A stretch of DNA of 64,000 bases. It comes from Magnetospirillum gryphiswaldense MSR-1 v2. Its GTDB lineage: Bacteria > Pseudomonadota > Alphaproteobacteria > Rhodospirillales > Magnetospirillaceae. The stretch is taken from assembly GCF_000513295.1 (NCBI RefSeq), contig NC_023065.1, positions 3,394,501 through 3,458,500 of the forward strand, given 5' to 3'. The position numbers and the translations under genes were made by a program. Shown here piece by piece: positions 16,375 to 24,736 of this stretch; position 1 is the stretch's first letter, and each line of letters begins with the position of its first letter. The notes beneath the pieces are model-generated. The model was given only the letters and a program-made list of their open reading frames with translations. It did not search any database and was not told the origin of the DNA.

Positions 16375-16746
16375 TCAGTCCTTGATCCAAGAGGTCATCC
16401 GCTTCAATTCGGGATGGCGGTCGAATACCTCGGGACGGTCCCGTTGCACCGTTTCCCTGATGACGGCGAACACCTCGTTCTGGAGTTCCCACAGGATGCT
16501 GGCGGATTCCCATTCTTCCACCGATGCCAATCCCTCACGGGCTTCATCCTGAAATTCTTGGATGTCCTGCTCGAGGTTGAAAGCCAAATGGGTCAACGCA
16601 TCAAGTGATGGCGGTCGATTCTTGGACTTTCTTGATGAAACATAGGACGGACCCTTCCCTAGAAGGTTCCCCATATCGGCTTCAGATTTAATTTTGCCAG
16701 CAGCCTTCAATCTATTGATAACATTGTTAAAATTGATATTCGTCAT
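16375..16746 (-). CDS. DUF6626-like small HTH-type protein
   Basis: A 123-residue protein from ATG 16746 (MTNINFNNVINRLKAAGKI). The first 60 residues contain SEADMGNLLGKGPSYVSSRKSKNRPPSLDALTHLAFNL, resembling the short helix-turn-helix-like DUF6626 family. The C-terminal half is acidic and helical. It could regulate island genes, but no target is shown. A strong AGGAGGAG ribosome-binding site lies upstream on the - strand. The 120 bp to the helicase-primase gene upstream hold the palindrome at 16834-16850. Confidence 0.6.
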   Translation of the reverse strand: MTNINFNNVINRLKAAGKIKSEADMGNLLGKGPSYVSSRKSKNRPPSLDALTHLAFNLEQDIQEFQDEAREGLASVEEWESASILWELQNEVFAVIRETVQRDRPEVFDRHPELKRMTSWIKD

Positions 16747-16833
16747 AGCACTCCTCCTTCTCAAATAGGTTTGTGATCTATTTATCAAGGAGTGCGAATT
16801 CCGGTTCATGTTTATCAACCAACCCCCGACAAA

Positions 16834-16850
16834 AGTTGAGACTCTCAACT
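16834..16850. repeat. Island palindrome AGTTGAG-ACT-CTCAACT, copy 1
   Basis: A 7-bp perfect inverted repeat around ACT, starting 17 bp past the stop of the helicase-primase gene (its 3' end is at 16867). On the - strand it is followed by TTTTG, so it may act as a weak terminator. Related copies are at 19769, 21593 and 27665. Confidence 0.6.
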
Positions 16851-16866
16851 CTGCCGGTGATGGCGA

Positions 16867-19368
16867 TCATCCCTTCCGACGTAGCCCCTGGTCATCACCA
16901 TGGTCGTTGGATGCATTCGGGTGATGACCGTCTTTGATGACCGAGGCGACAATCCTCGATATTTGCTTGCGTCGTTCGTCTGGGTGGCGGGCATAGGCGG
17001 CTTCCTCGTTGAGCTTCTGGCGGATCGAGGATTCGTCGAGTCCAAGGTCACGGAGGCGGCAACCGAGGAGGAAGAATTCCTTCGATCCCTCGCCCTTGGG
17101 GGCATTGCGCCATTGGCTGATCACCATGCTGACCTGGCGGGCTTTGGCGACCTCGTTGTCATTGCTGGTTCGTGCAATTGCCTCTCGCAACCTCTTCATT
17201 CCATCTGACACTGGATTGGCGAAGGCGGTGGAGGCAACATATTCTGTTGGGTCTGGCAGCAGGTAGTTTTCAATGAAGAACAATGGGTCGATGTCCACTC
17301 CAGGGAATTCCACCCAGAATGATTTCGATGGGTCTTTGGCTTGACAGGGCACATAGAACATGGAGCAGGCGGGTCGCTTGGATTTATCAATTCCATGGAA
17401 ATTTGAGGCAGCCTTGTCCTTCGAGTAGCCGTATGTCTCGATGGCAGTGACCATGATGTCCCAGATGGCATGGTATGCCTCGAGGGTCATGGGGATGGTG
17501 GTGGGGAAGAAGTATCGTTTGTTTCCCGAATAACTGTTCATGGCGACGAATCTGATATCGGGGAAAATGCGGTTCATCTCGTCTGGGGTCAGGGTTCCAT
17601 CGTCCTGATCGAGCCAGATGCCATGGACGGAGATCACATTCTCCAGACCCCGTTTGGTATCGATCCCCTCCTTCTCAACGAATCGAGCAGGCGAGATCAA
17701 AATATTGTCGTGTTTCGAATTGGCTTTAAATTCCCAGCAGACCTTAAGTTGGGAAATCAATTCGTCATTGTTTAGCACCTCAAAATCGATTGGTGCGGAA
17801 TGAATATCTTTGATCAATGAGACTTCTAAACAGGGGTAGACGGAACTACTATCTAGAGGAGTTTCGTCTACCCCTCTTAGACCAAGGCTAATCGCCATTA
17901 TTCCATTTCGAATCTGCCGTTTCTTCTTCCTGTGTTTCGATTCGCGTTTGGCATTGGTCATTGCGACCACGTTCACAGGTGGGCGACCACCCATGCGGCT
18001 GGTGCTTCCCGACTTGGTTTCCAGAAGAGGAATGTCGGTTTGAACACGGTTCAATTTGATCCTGCCGTTGTCATTGAACTGGCGAACCAGCCATTCGCCC
18101 AATGACCTGTCGGGAACGATGATGGTCACTGGGTCGGTCGCCGCTGGATCTCGCAGGCTGCATCTCATGAGGGCTTGGTAAATGGTCTCATGGCTGATGG
18201 CTTTCTGGACCTCGGTGTGATCGATCATGAACCTCTGCTCGAGGAATTTGAAATGGTCGGTGGTCAGGTTCAATGCGCTCAATACCAGCACCTGATGGAC
18301 GCCTTGGTGTTGGTTGATGCCATGGGACACATTGGAGATGCGAGTGGCTGAACCACGGAAATGGGGATCGACCGCCTGGTTGAGCAGGTCATTGTTGGCG
18401 CACCAGATGAATGGGCAGGTTCCCAAGATCGCTTGGATCGATGGCAGGATGCATCCGATGCTGGAATGGCTGATGCCGACCTTCCTCTTCAACGCCTTCG
18501 ACCAGCTAAGTTCCGAGAGGTAATTGACGGTGAGCTGTCTGGCTCCAATGTCATGGTCGGTGTGGCGGAGTTGGATGCCCTTGTTCTCGACGAACCTGAC
18601 GCCCTCCTTGTTCCAGATCATCGCTAACAAGCTATCGGGGAAGTGGGCACCCATGATGGTGACCTTGCTGTAGCCCTTGACCAGCGAGGAACCGACCACG
18701 CCGAAGAAGTCGATGGAATCATTGCCCTTGGTGGACAGTCTGTCCCATTGACCCTTGAGGCAGTAGATGTCGGCATGGGGGTTGATCAGGTTCTTGGCGA
18801 GGTCACGAAACACGCCAAACACATCGTTGTTGAGCAGAATTGCCTTCTCGACCAATTCCCTGTCATTAACGACCACCTTATTGTAGGCGGGGCTGCCGCG
18901 GTCCGGTTCGATCCGTGCCAGATTCTTCAAGAGATCGCTGTTCTCCTCCAGTTCATAGCGATGGAAGGGGGCGATGTTGGGCACCTCGTCGATGATAATT
19001 TCCCAAGAATCTTTGCGATGCCAATGGGGCAGGGACAGAAAGGCAGCGTGGGTGATGATGAGGATCTGCCCCGTTGGAATTTCTGCTGCCTTCTTGAGGT
19101 GGTCCTGAATCCGTGTGCTGACCGAGACGTAATCGCCCTGGGTGATATCGTCGTCCGAGTAGATGGTGGTCAAGGGTACTTCCACCCCCATTGACCTGAT
19201 CTGCTTGGTCATCGCCACCTCGGTCTGCAGGATCAATTCCCTGGACGGTTGGATGATGGCGATCTTGGCATCTTGGTTCGCCGCCTGATCAATGGCATAT
19301 AAAATTGCCCCATGGGTCTTGCCTGCCCCACAGATGGCATCAACATAATTAATTGTATTTCCGCTCAT
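16867..19368 (-). CDS. Helicase / primase-like replication protein of the island
   Basis: An 833-residue protein. The N-terminal half is a superfamily-2-type helicase: Walker A AICGAGKT (11-18), Walker B IIIDEVPN (Asp127-Glu128) and a motif-VI-like block YQALMRCSLR near residue 400. The C-terminal half has a stretch with WLDQDDG (Asp587/Asp589) followed about 25 residues later by SYSGNKRYFFP, the DxD...S..N.R pattern of archaeo-eukaryotic-type primases (PrimPol) in plasmid and phage replication proteins. This suggests a combined helicase-primase that replicates the element. The start at 19368 is supported by GAGGAG 7-10 nt upstream. A CTATCTAGAGG hairpin (copy A) lies inside the gene. Helicase part firm; primase part inferred. 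Confidence 0.75.
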   Translation of the reverse strand: MSGNTINYVDAICGAGKTHGAILYAIDQAANQDAKIAIIQPSRELILQTEVAMTKQIRSMGVEVPLTTIYSDDDITQGDYVSVSTRIQDHLKKAAEIPTGQILIITHAAFLSLPHWHRKDSWEIIIDEVPNIAPFHRYELEENSDLLKNLARIEPDRGSPAYNKVVVNDRELVEKAILLNNDVFGVFRDLAKNLINPHADIYCLKGQWDRLSTKGNDSIDFFGVVGSSLVKGYSKVTIMGAHFPDSLLAMIWNKEGVRFVENKGIQLRHTDHDIGARQLTVNYLSELSWSKALKRKVGISHSSIGCILPSIQAILGTCPFIWCANNDLLNQAVDPHFRGSATRISNVSHGINQHQGVHQVLVLSALNLTTDHFKFLEQRFMIDHTEVQKAISHETIYQALMRCSLRDPAATDPVTIIVPDRSLGEWLVRQFNDNGRIKLNRVQTDIPLLETKSGSTSRMGGRPPVNVVAMTNAKRESKHRKKKRQIRNGIMAISLGLRGVDETPLDSSSVYPCLEVSLIKDIHSAPIDFEVLNNDELISQLKVCWEFKANSKHDNILISPARFVEKEGIDTKRGLENVISVHGIWLDQDDGTLTPDEMNRIFPDIRFVAMNSYSGNKRYFFPTTIPMTLEAYHAIWDIMVTAIETYGYSKDKAASNFHGIDKSKRPACSMFYVPCQAKDPSKSFWVEFPGVDIDPLFFIENYLLPDPTEYVASTAFANPVSDGMKRLREAIARTSNDNEVAKARQVSMVISQWRNAPKGEGSKEFFLLGCRLRDLGLDESSIRQKLNEEAAYARHPDERRKQISRIVASVIKDGHHPNASNDHGDDQGLRRKG
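17833..17874. repeat. CTATCTAGAGG hairpin family, copy A (inside helicase gene)
   Basis: Arms GGGGTAGACGGAACT and AGTTTCGTCTACCCC surround a loop containing CTATCTAGAGG; one base in the 15-bp stem is not Watson-Crick. It falls in the coding sequence of the helicase-primase gene (about residues 499-512), so it is tolerated as protein (GVDETPLDSSSVYP). Other copies are at 21644, 27486 and 27712. Confidence 0.8.
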
Positions 19369-19388
19369 AATACACTCCTCATAAAAAT

Positions 19389-19424
19389 AGCCCCAGAAGG
19401 GGCTTGCTGGAACCTTCTGGGGCT
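19389..19424. promoter_or_regulatory. 12-bp-stem hairpin in the helicase-primase leader
   Basis: AGCCCCAGAAGG (19389-19400) and CCTTCTGGGGCT (19413-19424) are perfectly complementary around a 12-nt loop. In the transcript of the - strand gene starting at 19368 this hairpin ends about 20 nt before the start codon, so it could control translation or attenuation. Confidence 0.5.
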
Positions 19425-19627
19425 GGGTTTCCTGTGGATTGAGCGGAACAGGAAAGTCGGTATGATTCTGTAACGTTTCGCTCTATCCAAGACCATTAAG
19501 CAGCAAGCCTTGGTCACATATTTATTTATCAAATTCGGCAACATCATATTTAATATAGTAACAATACCGTAGGTGATGGCGTTAAGTCTAAATAAACAAA
19601 CAACAATTCATTTATTTATTCTCTCCG

Positions 19628-19668
19628 CCAGAGATTGGAATGGTCCAATTGACCATTCCAATCTCTGG
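19628..19668. repeat. Perfect 18-bp inverted repeat with 5-nt loop
   Basis: CCAGAGATTGGAATGGTC (19628-19645) and its exact reverse complement (19651-19668) flank CAATT. It is the longest perfect hairpin I see in the window. It has no T-run and sits in the middle of the non-coding region, so a protein-binding or origin role is as likely as termination. Confidence 0.75.
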
Positions 19669-19768
19669 GTGGATATTTGTACTAGGCGGCGATTTTGTCT
19701 TTGACGACTTCCCAATTGGTATTGGCAATCATGGTATTGAAGAGCGGTGACCCGGACTTCCGCCGAAG

Positions 19769-19787
19769 AAGTTGAGACTCTCAACTT
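19769..19787. repeat. Island palindrome AAGTTGAG-ACT-CTCAACTT, copy 2
   Basis: An 8-bp perfect inverted repeat around ACT followed by TTTC, 119 bp upstream of the methylase start. Related to 16834, 21593 and 27665. Confidence 0.65.
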
Positions 19788-19905
19788 TTCAACGACTGCA
19801 GACTGACAGTGATGCCGACCAAAATTTGGTGGTGAAGTGTTCTGGCTGGATTTTAGGGTGTTCCCCAGTCAGAATTATTTCCAATTCGGAACCAAGGGGG
19901 ATGCA

Positions 19906-21582
19906 ATGACTGATTCGCCAAATTTGCAGCATAACCAGGGCTTCATGGAACTCCTTCAGGGTGCACAGTCAGTCGTTGCTGAAATCCATTCCAACGCCAC
20001 TCGTAGCAAGCAATCCCTCTACCAGCTATTGGAACGAACCTACCAAATCGCCAAACAAGCTGAAAAAGCCCCAGATGACTTCATGAAATTCACCCAGACA
20101 ACCTATGACGCCAATGGATGGGGCAAGGTCGGGGCTAAACCATTATCCAAAGTGTACGCAATCATCCTGAAAATGGCGTTTGGGAAGGATGCCGACAAAA
20201 CTGCGATCAGCCGATATTCCACCGCATTGAAGCGCCTCGAGATTCAGAATACATCCATCACCACGGATCAGGATTCGGTCTCAACTGCGATTGAAGAATC
20301 TGGCGGGGTCGAATCTCTCATTGCTGCTGCTCGAGATGCCAAGAAGGTTTCTACCGGCAAACCGAAACGGACCATGGAAGATGATGAAAAGGCAGTACTT
20401 CGCAATCAGCCGACACACACGTTTGAATTTTCAGGTCAGTCAGGATTCAAACTCGCCCTCATCCATGTTGATGATAAGGGTGTTGCCAAGATCCTGAGCG
20501 AACGACCAGACAAGGACGTCAAAGCGGCAATTCTGGCTGCTTCAAAAGAGCGGTATCCAAGGCTATCACCCACCCCATACGTCGGTGGAAAGTACAGCCA
20601 GCTCCGTCTTCTGGATCAATGGTTCCCTGATGAGATTTCCGAGTACCGTGAGCCCTTCATTGGTGGTGGGGCTACATTCCTGTTCATCAAGAATTCCCGT
20701 CCTGGGCAGAACATCAAATACTGGATCAATGACAAGGCTGGGGACGTTTTTCGGTTCTGGTCACAGATTCAATCTGATCCAGTGGCGCTGGTTAAAGCCA
20801 TCCAAAGCCATATTGATAAGGCAGACGGGGATGCAAATGTAGCTAAACAAATAATGAATAGGATTTCTCCGGATAGAGTCGGAGATGATCAGCTCCTGGC
20901 TGCAACAGCATTCCTTCTGTCTAAGCTTTGGAGCTTCAGAAATATGGATAACGGGGGTGTCTCTCCGTTGATGGTGAAGAAGGATCCCTCCGCTCTATTC
21001 AACAAGATCTTAAATGTTGTTCATCCGCTGCTAAAGGGTGTGAAAATCACCAATAAGGACGTCTTGGACCTGTTGAAGGACTCTCCGAAAAAGGCTGGGG
21101 TGTTCATTTTTCTTGATCCACCCTATGACGATCAAGAATCACTCTATCAGACATTTCTGGGCAACCGGACAGCAGGGGCTTCTGCAGAATTGAGGAAGCA
21201 GGAGCTTGTGAGATCCCATTGGGAATACAGCATGGCTGTGGCGAAATGCCCCCATCGATGGCTAATGACCCATAGCGACACCGAACTGTTCAAAACACGT
21301 TCGGTCTTCACCGCTCTCAGCCAACGCGATGAATTTCAGTTCCAATTCCATAAGCACAAGATCATGAGCGGTATCACTAACAAGGTGCAGACCGAGGTTT
21401 TGACCTCAAACTACAAGCCAGGTGAGCCAGATACCCGATTGGACACCATTCGGAAACTGGATCAGTTTCTCGCTGAGCAGGGGGAAATTGGAGCCCCGAT
21501 TGATTGGGCTGACATCAATCAGCAACTGGGTGTGACCCAGGCACAAGTGGATGCTGCCGGATCAAATATCTTCGGTGTCTGA
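19906..21582 (+). CDS. D12-class (Dam-like) N6-adenine DNA methyltransferase with N-terminal extension
   Basis: A 558-residue protein. The C-terminal 340 residues are a D12-class adenine methylase: SAM-binding region TPYVGGKYSQL (VGGK at 226-229), REPFIGGGATFLF (EPF at 249-251) and the catalytic DPPY at 404-407. The first 220 residues are not part of the usual Dam fold; they are largely helical and may recognise DNA or a partner. The start at 19906 is preceded by AGGGGG. No matching restriction nuclease lies next to it, so it could be an orphan methylase protecting the element or controlling it. The recognition sequence cannot be read from the protein. Confidence 0.85.
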   Translation: MTDSPNLQHNQGFMELLQGAQSVVAEIHSNATRSKQSLYQLLERTYQIAKQAEKAPDDFMKFTQTTYDANGWGKVGAKPLSKVYAIILKMAFGKDADKTAISRYSTALKRLEIQNTSITTDQDSVSTAIEESGGVESLIAAARDAKKVSTGKPKRTMEDDEKAVLRNQPTHTFEFSGQSGFKLALIHVDDKGVAKILSERPDKDVKAAILAASKERYPRLSPTPYVGGKYSQLRLLDQWFPDEISEYREPFIGGGATFLFIKNSRPGQNIKYWINDKAGDVFRFWSQIQSDPVALVKAIQSHIDKADGDANVAKQIMNRISPDRVGDDQLLAATAFLLSKLWSFRNMDNGGVSPLMVKKDPSALFNKILNVVHPLLKGVKITNKDVLDLLKDSPKKAGVFIFLDPPYDDQESLYQTFLGNRTAGASAELRKQELVRSHWEYSMAVAKCPHRWLMTHSDTELFKTRSVFTALSQRDEFQFQFHKHKIMSGITNKVQTEVLTSNYKPGEPDTRLDTIRKLDQFLAEQGEIGAPIDWADINQQLGVTQAQVDAAGSNIFGV

Positions 21583-21592
21583 CAAGGTCTGG

Positions 21593-21613
21593 AAAGTTGG
21601 GAGTCTCAACTTT
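21593..21613. terminator. Island palindrome copy 3, likely methylase terminator
   Basis: AAAGTTG and CAACTTT arms surround GGAGTCT, directly followed by more T, starting 11 bp after the methylase stop. The stem plus T-run fits a rho-independent terminator. It is the reverse orientation of the copies at 16834, 19769 and 27665, with one base changed. Confidence 0.6.
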
Positions 21614-21643
21614 TTCATCAACAGCCTGGTCTTCTAGAAAATT

Positions 21644-21685
21644 GGGGTAGACGAAACTTCTATCTAGAGGAGTTTCGTCTACCCC
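21644..21685. repeat. CTATCTAGAGG hairpin family, copy B
   Basis: GGGGTAGACGAAACT and AGTTTCGTCTACCCC form a perfect 15-bp stem around a 12-nt loop TCTATCTAGAGG. It lies between the methylase gene and the 3' end of the SpoVG-like pseudogene. The sequence after it (CACATCCAAA) is shared with copy C. Confidence 0.85.
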
Positions 21686-21830
21686 TGGTCACATCCAAAA
21701 ATTTGATAGATCGGTAATCCCCAATGGAATCGATCAGCAAATTTCCCCGGAAGTTTTCGAATCAAGATTCACAGAAATCATCACCTTCTCCGTATCCATC
21801 CGGTGAAGGACGCAGGGGGGGGGGGCGGCG

Positions 21831-23438
21831 TCAGGCGGCGACGGCGGAGGCCGGGTTGGCGTTCCGCCAGTTCCAGGGCAGGAGTTCGTCGATGCGGCTG
21901 GCGGGGTGACCCGCGATCCGTGCAAGGACATCGGCCAGCCAGGCTTGCGGATCGATGTCGTTCATCTTGGCTGTGACGATGAGGCTGTACATGGAGGCGG
22001 CACGCTGTCCACCGCGGTCGGACCCGGCGAAGAGCCAGGACTTCCGGCCGAGCGCGATGCCACGAAGGGCGCGTTCGGCGGAATTGTTGGTCATGCAGAC
22101 GCGGCCGTCGTCGAGGAAGCGGGTGAAGGCGGGCCAGCGTTTCAGCATGTAGTCCATGGCCTTGGCAAGATCGTTGCCTCGCGACAGACCGGCGCGCTTC
22201 TCCGTCAGCCATCGTTCCAGGTCGGCGACCAGGGGGGCGCTGAGCTCCTGGCGGATCGCCCGCCGCCGGTCGGCGTCCTGGCCGCTGATGGCGCGCTCGA
22301 TCTCGAACAGGGCGTCGATGCGCCGGACCGCCTCCAGCGCCAGGGGCGAGATCACCGAGGCAGCCCGGCCCTCGGCCTTGCGGCGGGCATTGGCCGCCAG
22401 GTCGGCTAGGGCGAAGAACGGACGCCTCGCATGCGCCCAGCAGGCGGCCTCCAGGATTGGCCCGGGTTTTCGGTCGGGCAGGTAGAGTGCGCCATAGCCC
22501 CCATAGGCGTCCGCCTGGAGCAGCCCGGCATACCCAGCGAGATGGGCCTGGGGGTGTTCACCTCTCCGGTCGCGCGAATAGTAGAACATGGCCGCCGGTG
22601 GTGCCGGTCCGCCGAAGGGGCGGTCGTCGCGGACATAGACCCAACATCGGCCGGTGTCGGTCTTGCCCTTCGCCAGGACGGGCACCGTGGTGTCGTCGCC
22701 ATGCAGACGCGCGGCGGCAAACACATGGGCCTCGATGCGCCGGATCAACGGCTCCAGGGCGGCGCAGCCGGCGCCCACCTGGTCGGCCAGCGTGGACAGG
22801 CTGAGCGGCACACCCTCCTTGGCATAGCGCTCGGCCTGGCGGTTCAGCGGCTGGTGCTGCCCGAACTTCTCGAACAGGATCATGGCCAGCAGGCTGGGGC
22901 CGGCCCAGCCGCGCGGGGTCACATGGAAGGGCGCCGGCGCCTGGCTGATCTTCTCGCAGTCCCGGCAGCTGAACTTCTCGCGGACCCGCTGGATGACCTT
23001 CCACTGGCGCGGGATCACCTCCAGGGTCTCGGTGACGTCCTCGCCGATCTTGCGCAGACGGTCACCGCCGCAGCAGGAGCAGGCCGACGGAGCCGGCTCG
23101 ACCACCCGCTCGCGCGGCAAATGCTCGGGAAACGGCTTGCGGGCAGGCCGGTTGCGGGTGAAGGCCGCCACGTTGGTGGTGCGCGCCGCGGCCTTCTCGG
23201 CGGTGATCTCGTCCTCGGTGGCCGCCGCCGCCAGTTCCTCGAACGCCAGCTCCATCTGGTCGATCAGGCGGGCCGAGCGTTCCGCCTGGGGGCCGTAGAG
23301 TTCGCGCTTCAGTTTCTCGATCTGCAGCTTCTGGTGCGCGATCAGCGCCTGGTCCTCGGCGGCCCTGGCGCGCGCGACCGCCAGCTCCGCCCTCAGGGCG
23401 TCGATGTCGTCTGTCGGGGTCTCGCGGCCGATTTCCAT
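21831..23438 (-). CDS. tnpC: IS66 transposase TnpC
   Basis: The 535-residue DDE transposase of IS66. The N-terminus is a long coiled coil (DIDALRAELAVARARAAEDQ), followed by a zinc-finger region with CSCCGGDRLRKIGEDVTE and a CRDC pair, then the catalytic core with LHGDDTTVPVL, QADAYGGYGALY, CWAHARRPFF and a CMTNNSAERALRGIALGRKSW block. The C-terminal IS66 tail DVLARIAGHPASRIDELLPWNW is intact. No frameshift is seen, so it may be functional. Confidence 0.96.
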   Translation of the reverse strand: MEIGRETPTDDIDALRAELAVARARAAEDQALIAHQKLQIEKLKRELYGPQAERSARLIDQMELAFEELAAAATEDEITAEKAAARTTNVAAFTRNRPARKPFPEHLPRERVVEPAPSACSCCGGDRLRKIGEDVTETLEVIPRQWKVIQRVREKFSCRDCEKISQAPAPFHVTPRGWAGPSLLAMILFEKFGQHQPLNRQAERYAKEGVPLSLSTLADQVGAGCAALEPLIRRIEAHVFAAARLHGDDTTVPVLAKGKTDTGRCWVYVRDDRPFGGPAPPAAMFYYSRDRRGEHPQAHLAGYAGLLQADAYGGYGALYLPDRKPGPILEAACWAHARRPFFALADLAANARRKAEGRAASVISPLALEAVRRIDALFEIERAISGQDADRRRAIRQELSAPLVADLERWLTEKRAGLSRGNDLAKAMDYMLKRWPAFTRFLDDGRVCMTNNSAERALRGIALGRKSWLFAGSDRGGQRAASMYSLIVTAKMNDIDPQAWLADVLARIAGHPASRIDELLPWNWRNANPASAVAA

Positions 23439-23495
23439 GCCCCAATGGAATCATAAAACCCGGCCGCTGACTCGCTAAAAATGTGGGTTTCCGCC

Positions 23496-23843
23496 CTATC
23501 CGGCACTTCGCGGGCGGAAGGTGTGGCGCGGGTTGCGCCAGTCGATCCCGTCGAGCATGTAGGCCAGTTGGGCCGACGAGATCGCCACCACGCCGTCAGC
23601 CGGAGAGGGCCAGATGAACCGCCCCTTCTCCAGGCGCTTGGCGTACAGCGACATGCCCAGGCCGTCGTGCCAAAGGACCTTGATCAGATCCCCCCGAGCA
23701 CCCCGGAAAACGAACAGGTCACCGGCGTGGGGATCGCGGCCGAGCGCCTCCTGCACCTGCAGCGCCAAGCCGTTCATGCCGCGCCGCATGTCCGTCCGCC
23801 CGACCGCCAGCCAGACCCGGACGCCCGTCGGAACCGGGATCAT
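23496..23843 (-). CDS. tnpB: IS66 Orf2 protein TnpB
   Basis: A 115-residue accessory protein of IS66, starting MIPVPTGVRVWLAVGRTDMRRG and including the family hallmark GDLFVFRGARGDLIKVLWHDGLGMSLYAKRLEKGRFIWP. The start at 23843 overlaps the tnpA stop (ATGA), the normal coupling in this family. It is required together with TnpA and TnpC for transposition in studied IS66 members, but its biochemical role is unclear. Confidence 0.96.
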   Translation of the reverse strand: MIPVPTGVRVWLAVGRTDMRRGMNGLALQVQEALGRDPHAGDLFVFRGARGDLIKVLWHDGLGMSLYAKRLEKGRFIWPSPADGVVAISSAQLAYMLDGIDWRNPRHTFRPRSAG

Positions 23844-24205
23844 CGCCGCTCCAGCACGTCCAAGACCCGGCACAGCAGCTGGGCACCGACACCATCGCCG
23901 ACACGGACACGGTAGCCACCAGCCAGATCGATCTCCACCACGCCGGCAGAAGAAGAGGCTTCCTTCCGCCCGGAGGCCGCCATGTCCTCGGCCACCACCA
24001 CCGGCACCATATGGGCCGGCACCGTCTCGCCCTGTTGTCCCCCGAAACGCTTGCGCCAAGTGAAAACCTGATTGTCGTTGACCCCGTACCGCCGCGCCAC
24101 CCCGGCCACAGAGGCCCCGGGCTCGTAGGTCGCCGCGACGATCTCCCGCTTCAGATCCTCAGGCCAAGAACGGTTCCGCCGCCGCCCGGTCGAGTTTCTG
24201 TCCAT
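23840..24205 (-). CDS. tnpA: IS66 Orf1 protein TnpA
   Basis: A 121-residue protein from ATG 24205 (MDRNSTGRRRNRSWPEDLKREIVAAT); an earlier ATG at 24244 would give 134 residues. It has the IS3/IS66-type helix-turn-helix PGASVAGVARRYGVNDNQVFTWRKRF in its first half and probably binds the element's ends. It lies first in the IS66 operon and its stop overlaps tnpB. Confidence 0.93.
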   Translation of the reverse strand: MDRNSTGRRRNRSWPEDLKREIVAATYEPGASVAGVARRYGVNDNQVFTWRKRFGGQQGETVPAHMVPVVVAEDMAASGRKEASSSAGVVEIDLAGGYRVRVGDGVGAQLLCRVLDVLERR

Positions 24206-24736
24206 AAATGAATCCGTGGACACTTCCGCCAACTTCAACGCCAATCAGGCGATCAGCTTCGCCGAAGCTCACCCGGCCGGGAAGGCGGTCCACGCCGGAG
24301 GGATACCCTTCTCCCGCAAGACCCCAGCTTCAATGCCAGTGGCTATCACGGCATCACCCATTGGACCCTTCACCTCGTCCGGTAAGGTGATCGCCGCCAT
24401 CCATGTCCCATCAGGGGCACGATACTTGGGCAATCGGACCTCGGTGCGTTCCGACGTGGCACACACTTGGACACCATGAAGGATGATGGAGACGCCATCG
24501 ATCAGCACCTCGACGTCAGCCAACGCCAGAAGGTTTCCCCTACCTTGCGTGGGAACAAGGTGCAGGACGGTGATCTGGACCGTGGTTGTCGATGGTTGGG
24601 CTTCACTACCTGAGTTCACCAGCTGAAGCCCCTTGGATTTCCATAATCGCTAAATTGCCAGTGTAGCTATAAGCGGGCAGAATTGGCAGATAGATCAATC
24701 AGAGCGATTGTTCGATTTTGGCGCTGGAGACTGCCA

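Larger units (their letters stand above)
19369..19905. other. 537-bp non-coding region between helicase-primase and methylase genes
   Basis: No convincing gene is seen. The region holds an AT-rich stretch (about 19510-19620, with several ATTTATT runs and a TTTATCAA motif also found at about 16775 and 16810), a 12-bp-stem hairpin at 19389-19424, an 18-bp-stem hairpin at 19628-19668 and a palindrome at 19769-19787. It must carry the divergent promoters of the two large genes, and it is the best candidate for a replication origin of the element. Origin function is a guess from position and composition. Confidence 0.5.
21792..24306 (-). mobile_element. IS66-family insertion sequence, 2515 bp
   Basis: Ends are GTATCCATCCGG (left, 21792) and GTATCCCTCCGG (right, reverse complement from 24306), which match at 11 of 12 positions. 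The 8-bp duplication CCTTCTCC flanks it (21784-21791 and 24307-24314). It carries the three standard genes tnpA, tnpB and tnpC on the - strand, all full-length. A run of G near 21815 lies just inside the left end. High GC marks it as a later arrival than the island backbone. Confidence 0.95.
21734..24619 (-). pseudogene. SpoVG-like protein gene, split by IS66
   Basis: The gene starts at ATG 24619 and reads in frame to the IS66 insertion. Excising the IS and one copy of the CCTTCTCC duplication joins codon AAG to GTGATT, and the frame continues to TGA at 21734-21736. The restored protein is 120 residues. The part LLALADVEVLIDGVSIILHG followed by VRLPKYRAPDGTWMAAITLPDEV resembles SpoVG/septation-protein-like domains, which bind nucleic acid in some bacteria. 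The current 5' fragment ends in IS sequence at 24269. The family call is by pattern only; the broken-and-restorable structure is directly visible. Confidence 0.75.

Noticed and set aside
19681-19790. A short - strand frame ending ANTNWEVVKDKIAA
   Set aside because: It has at most about 30 codons, no convincing start or ribosome-binding site and crosses the palindrome at 19769; at best a gene remnant.
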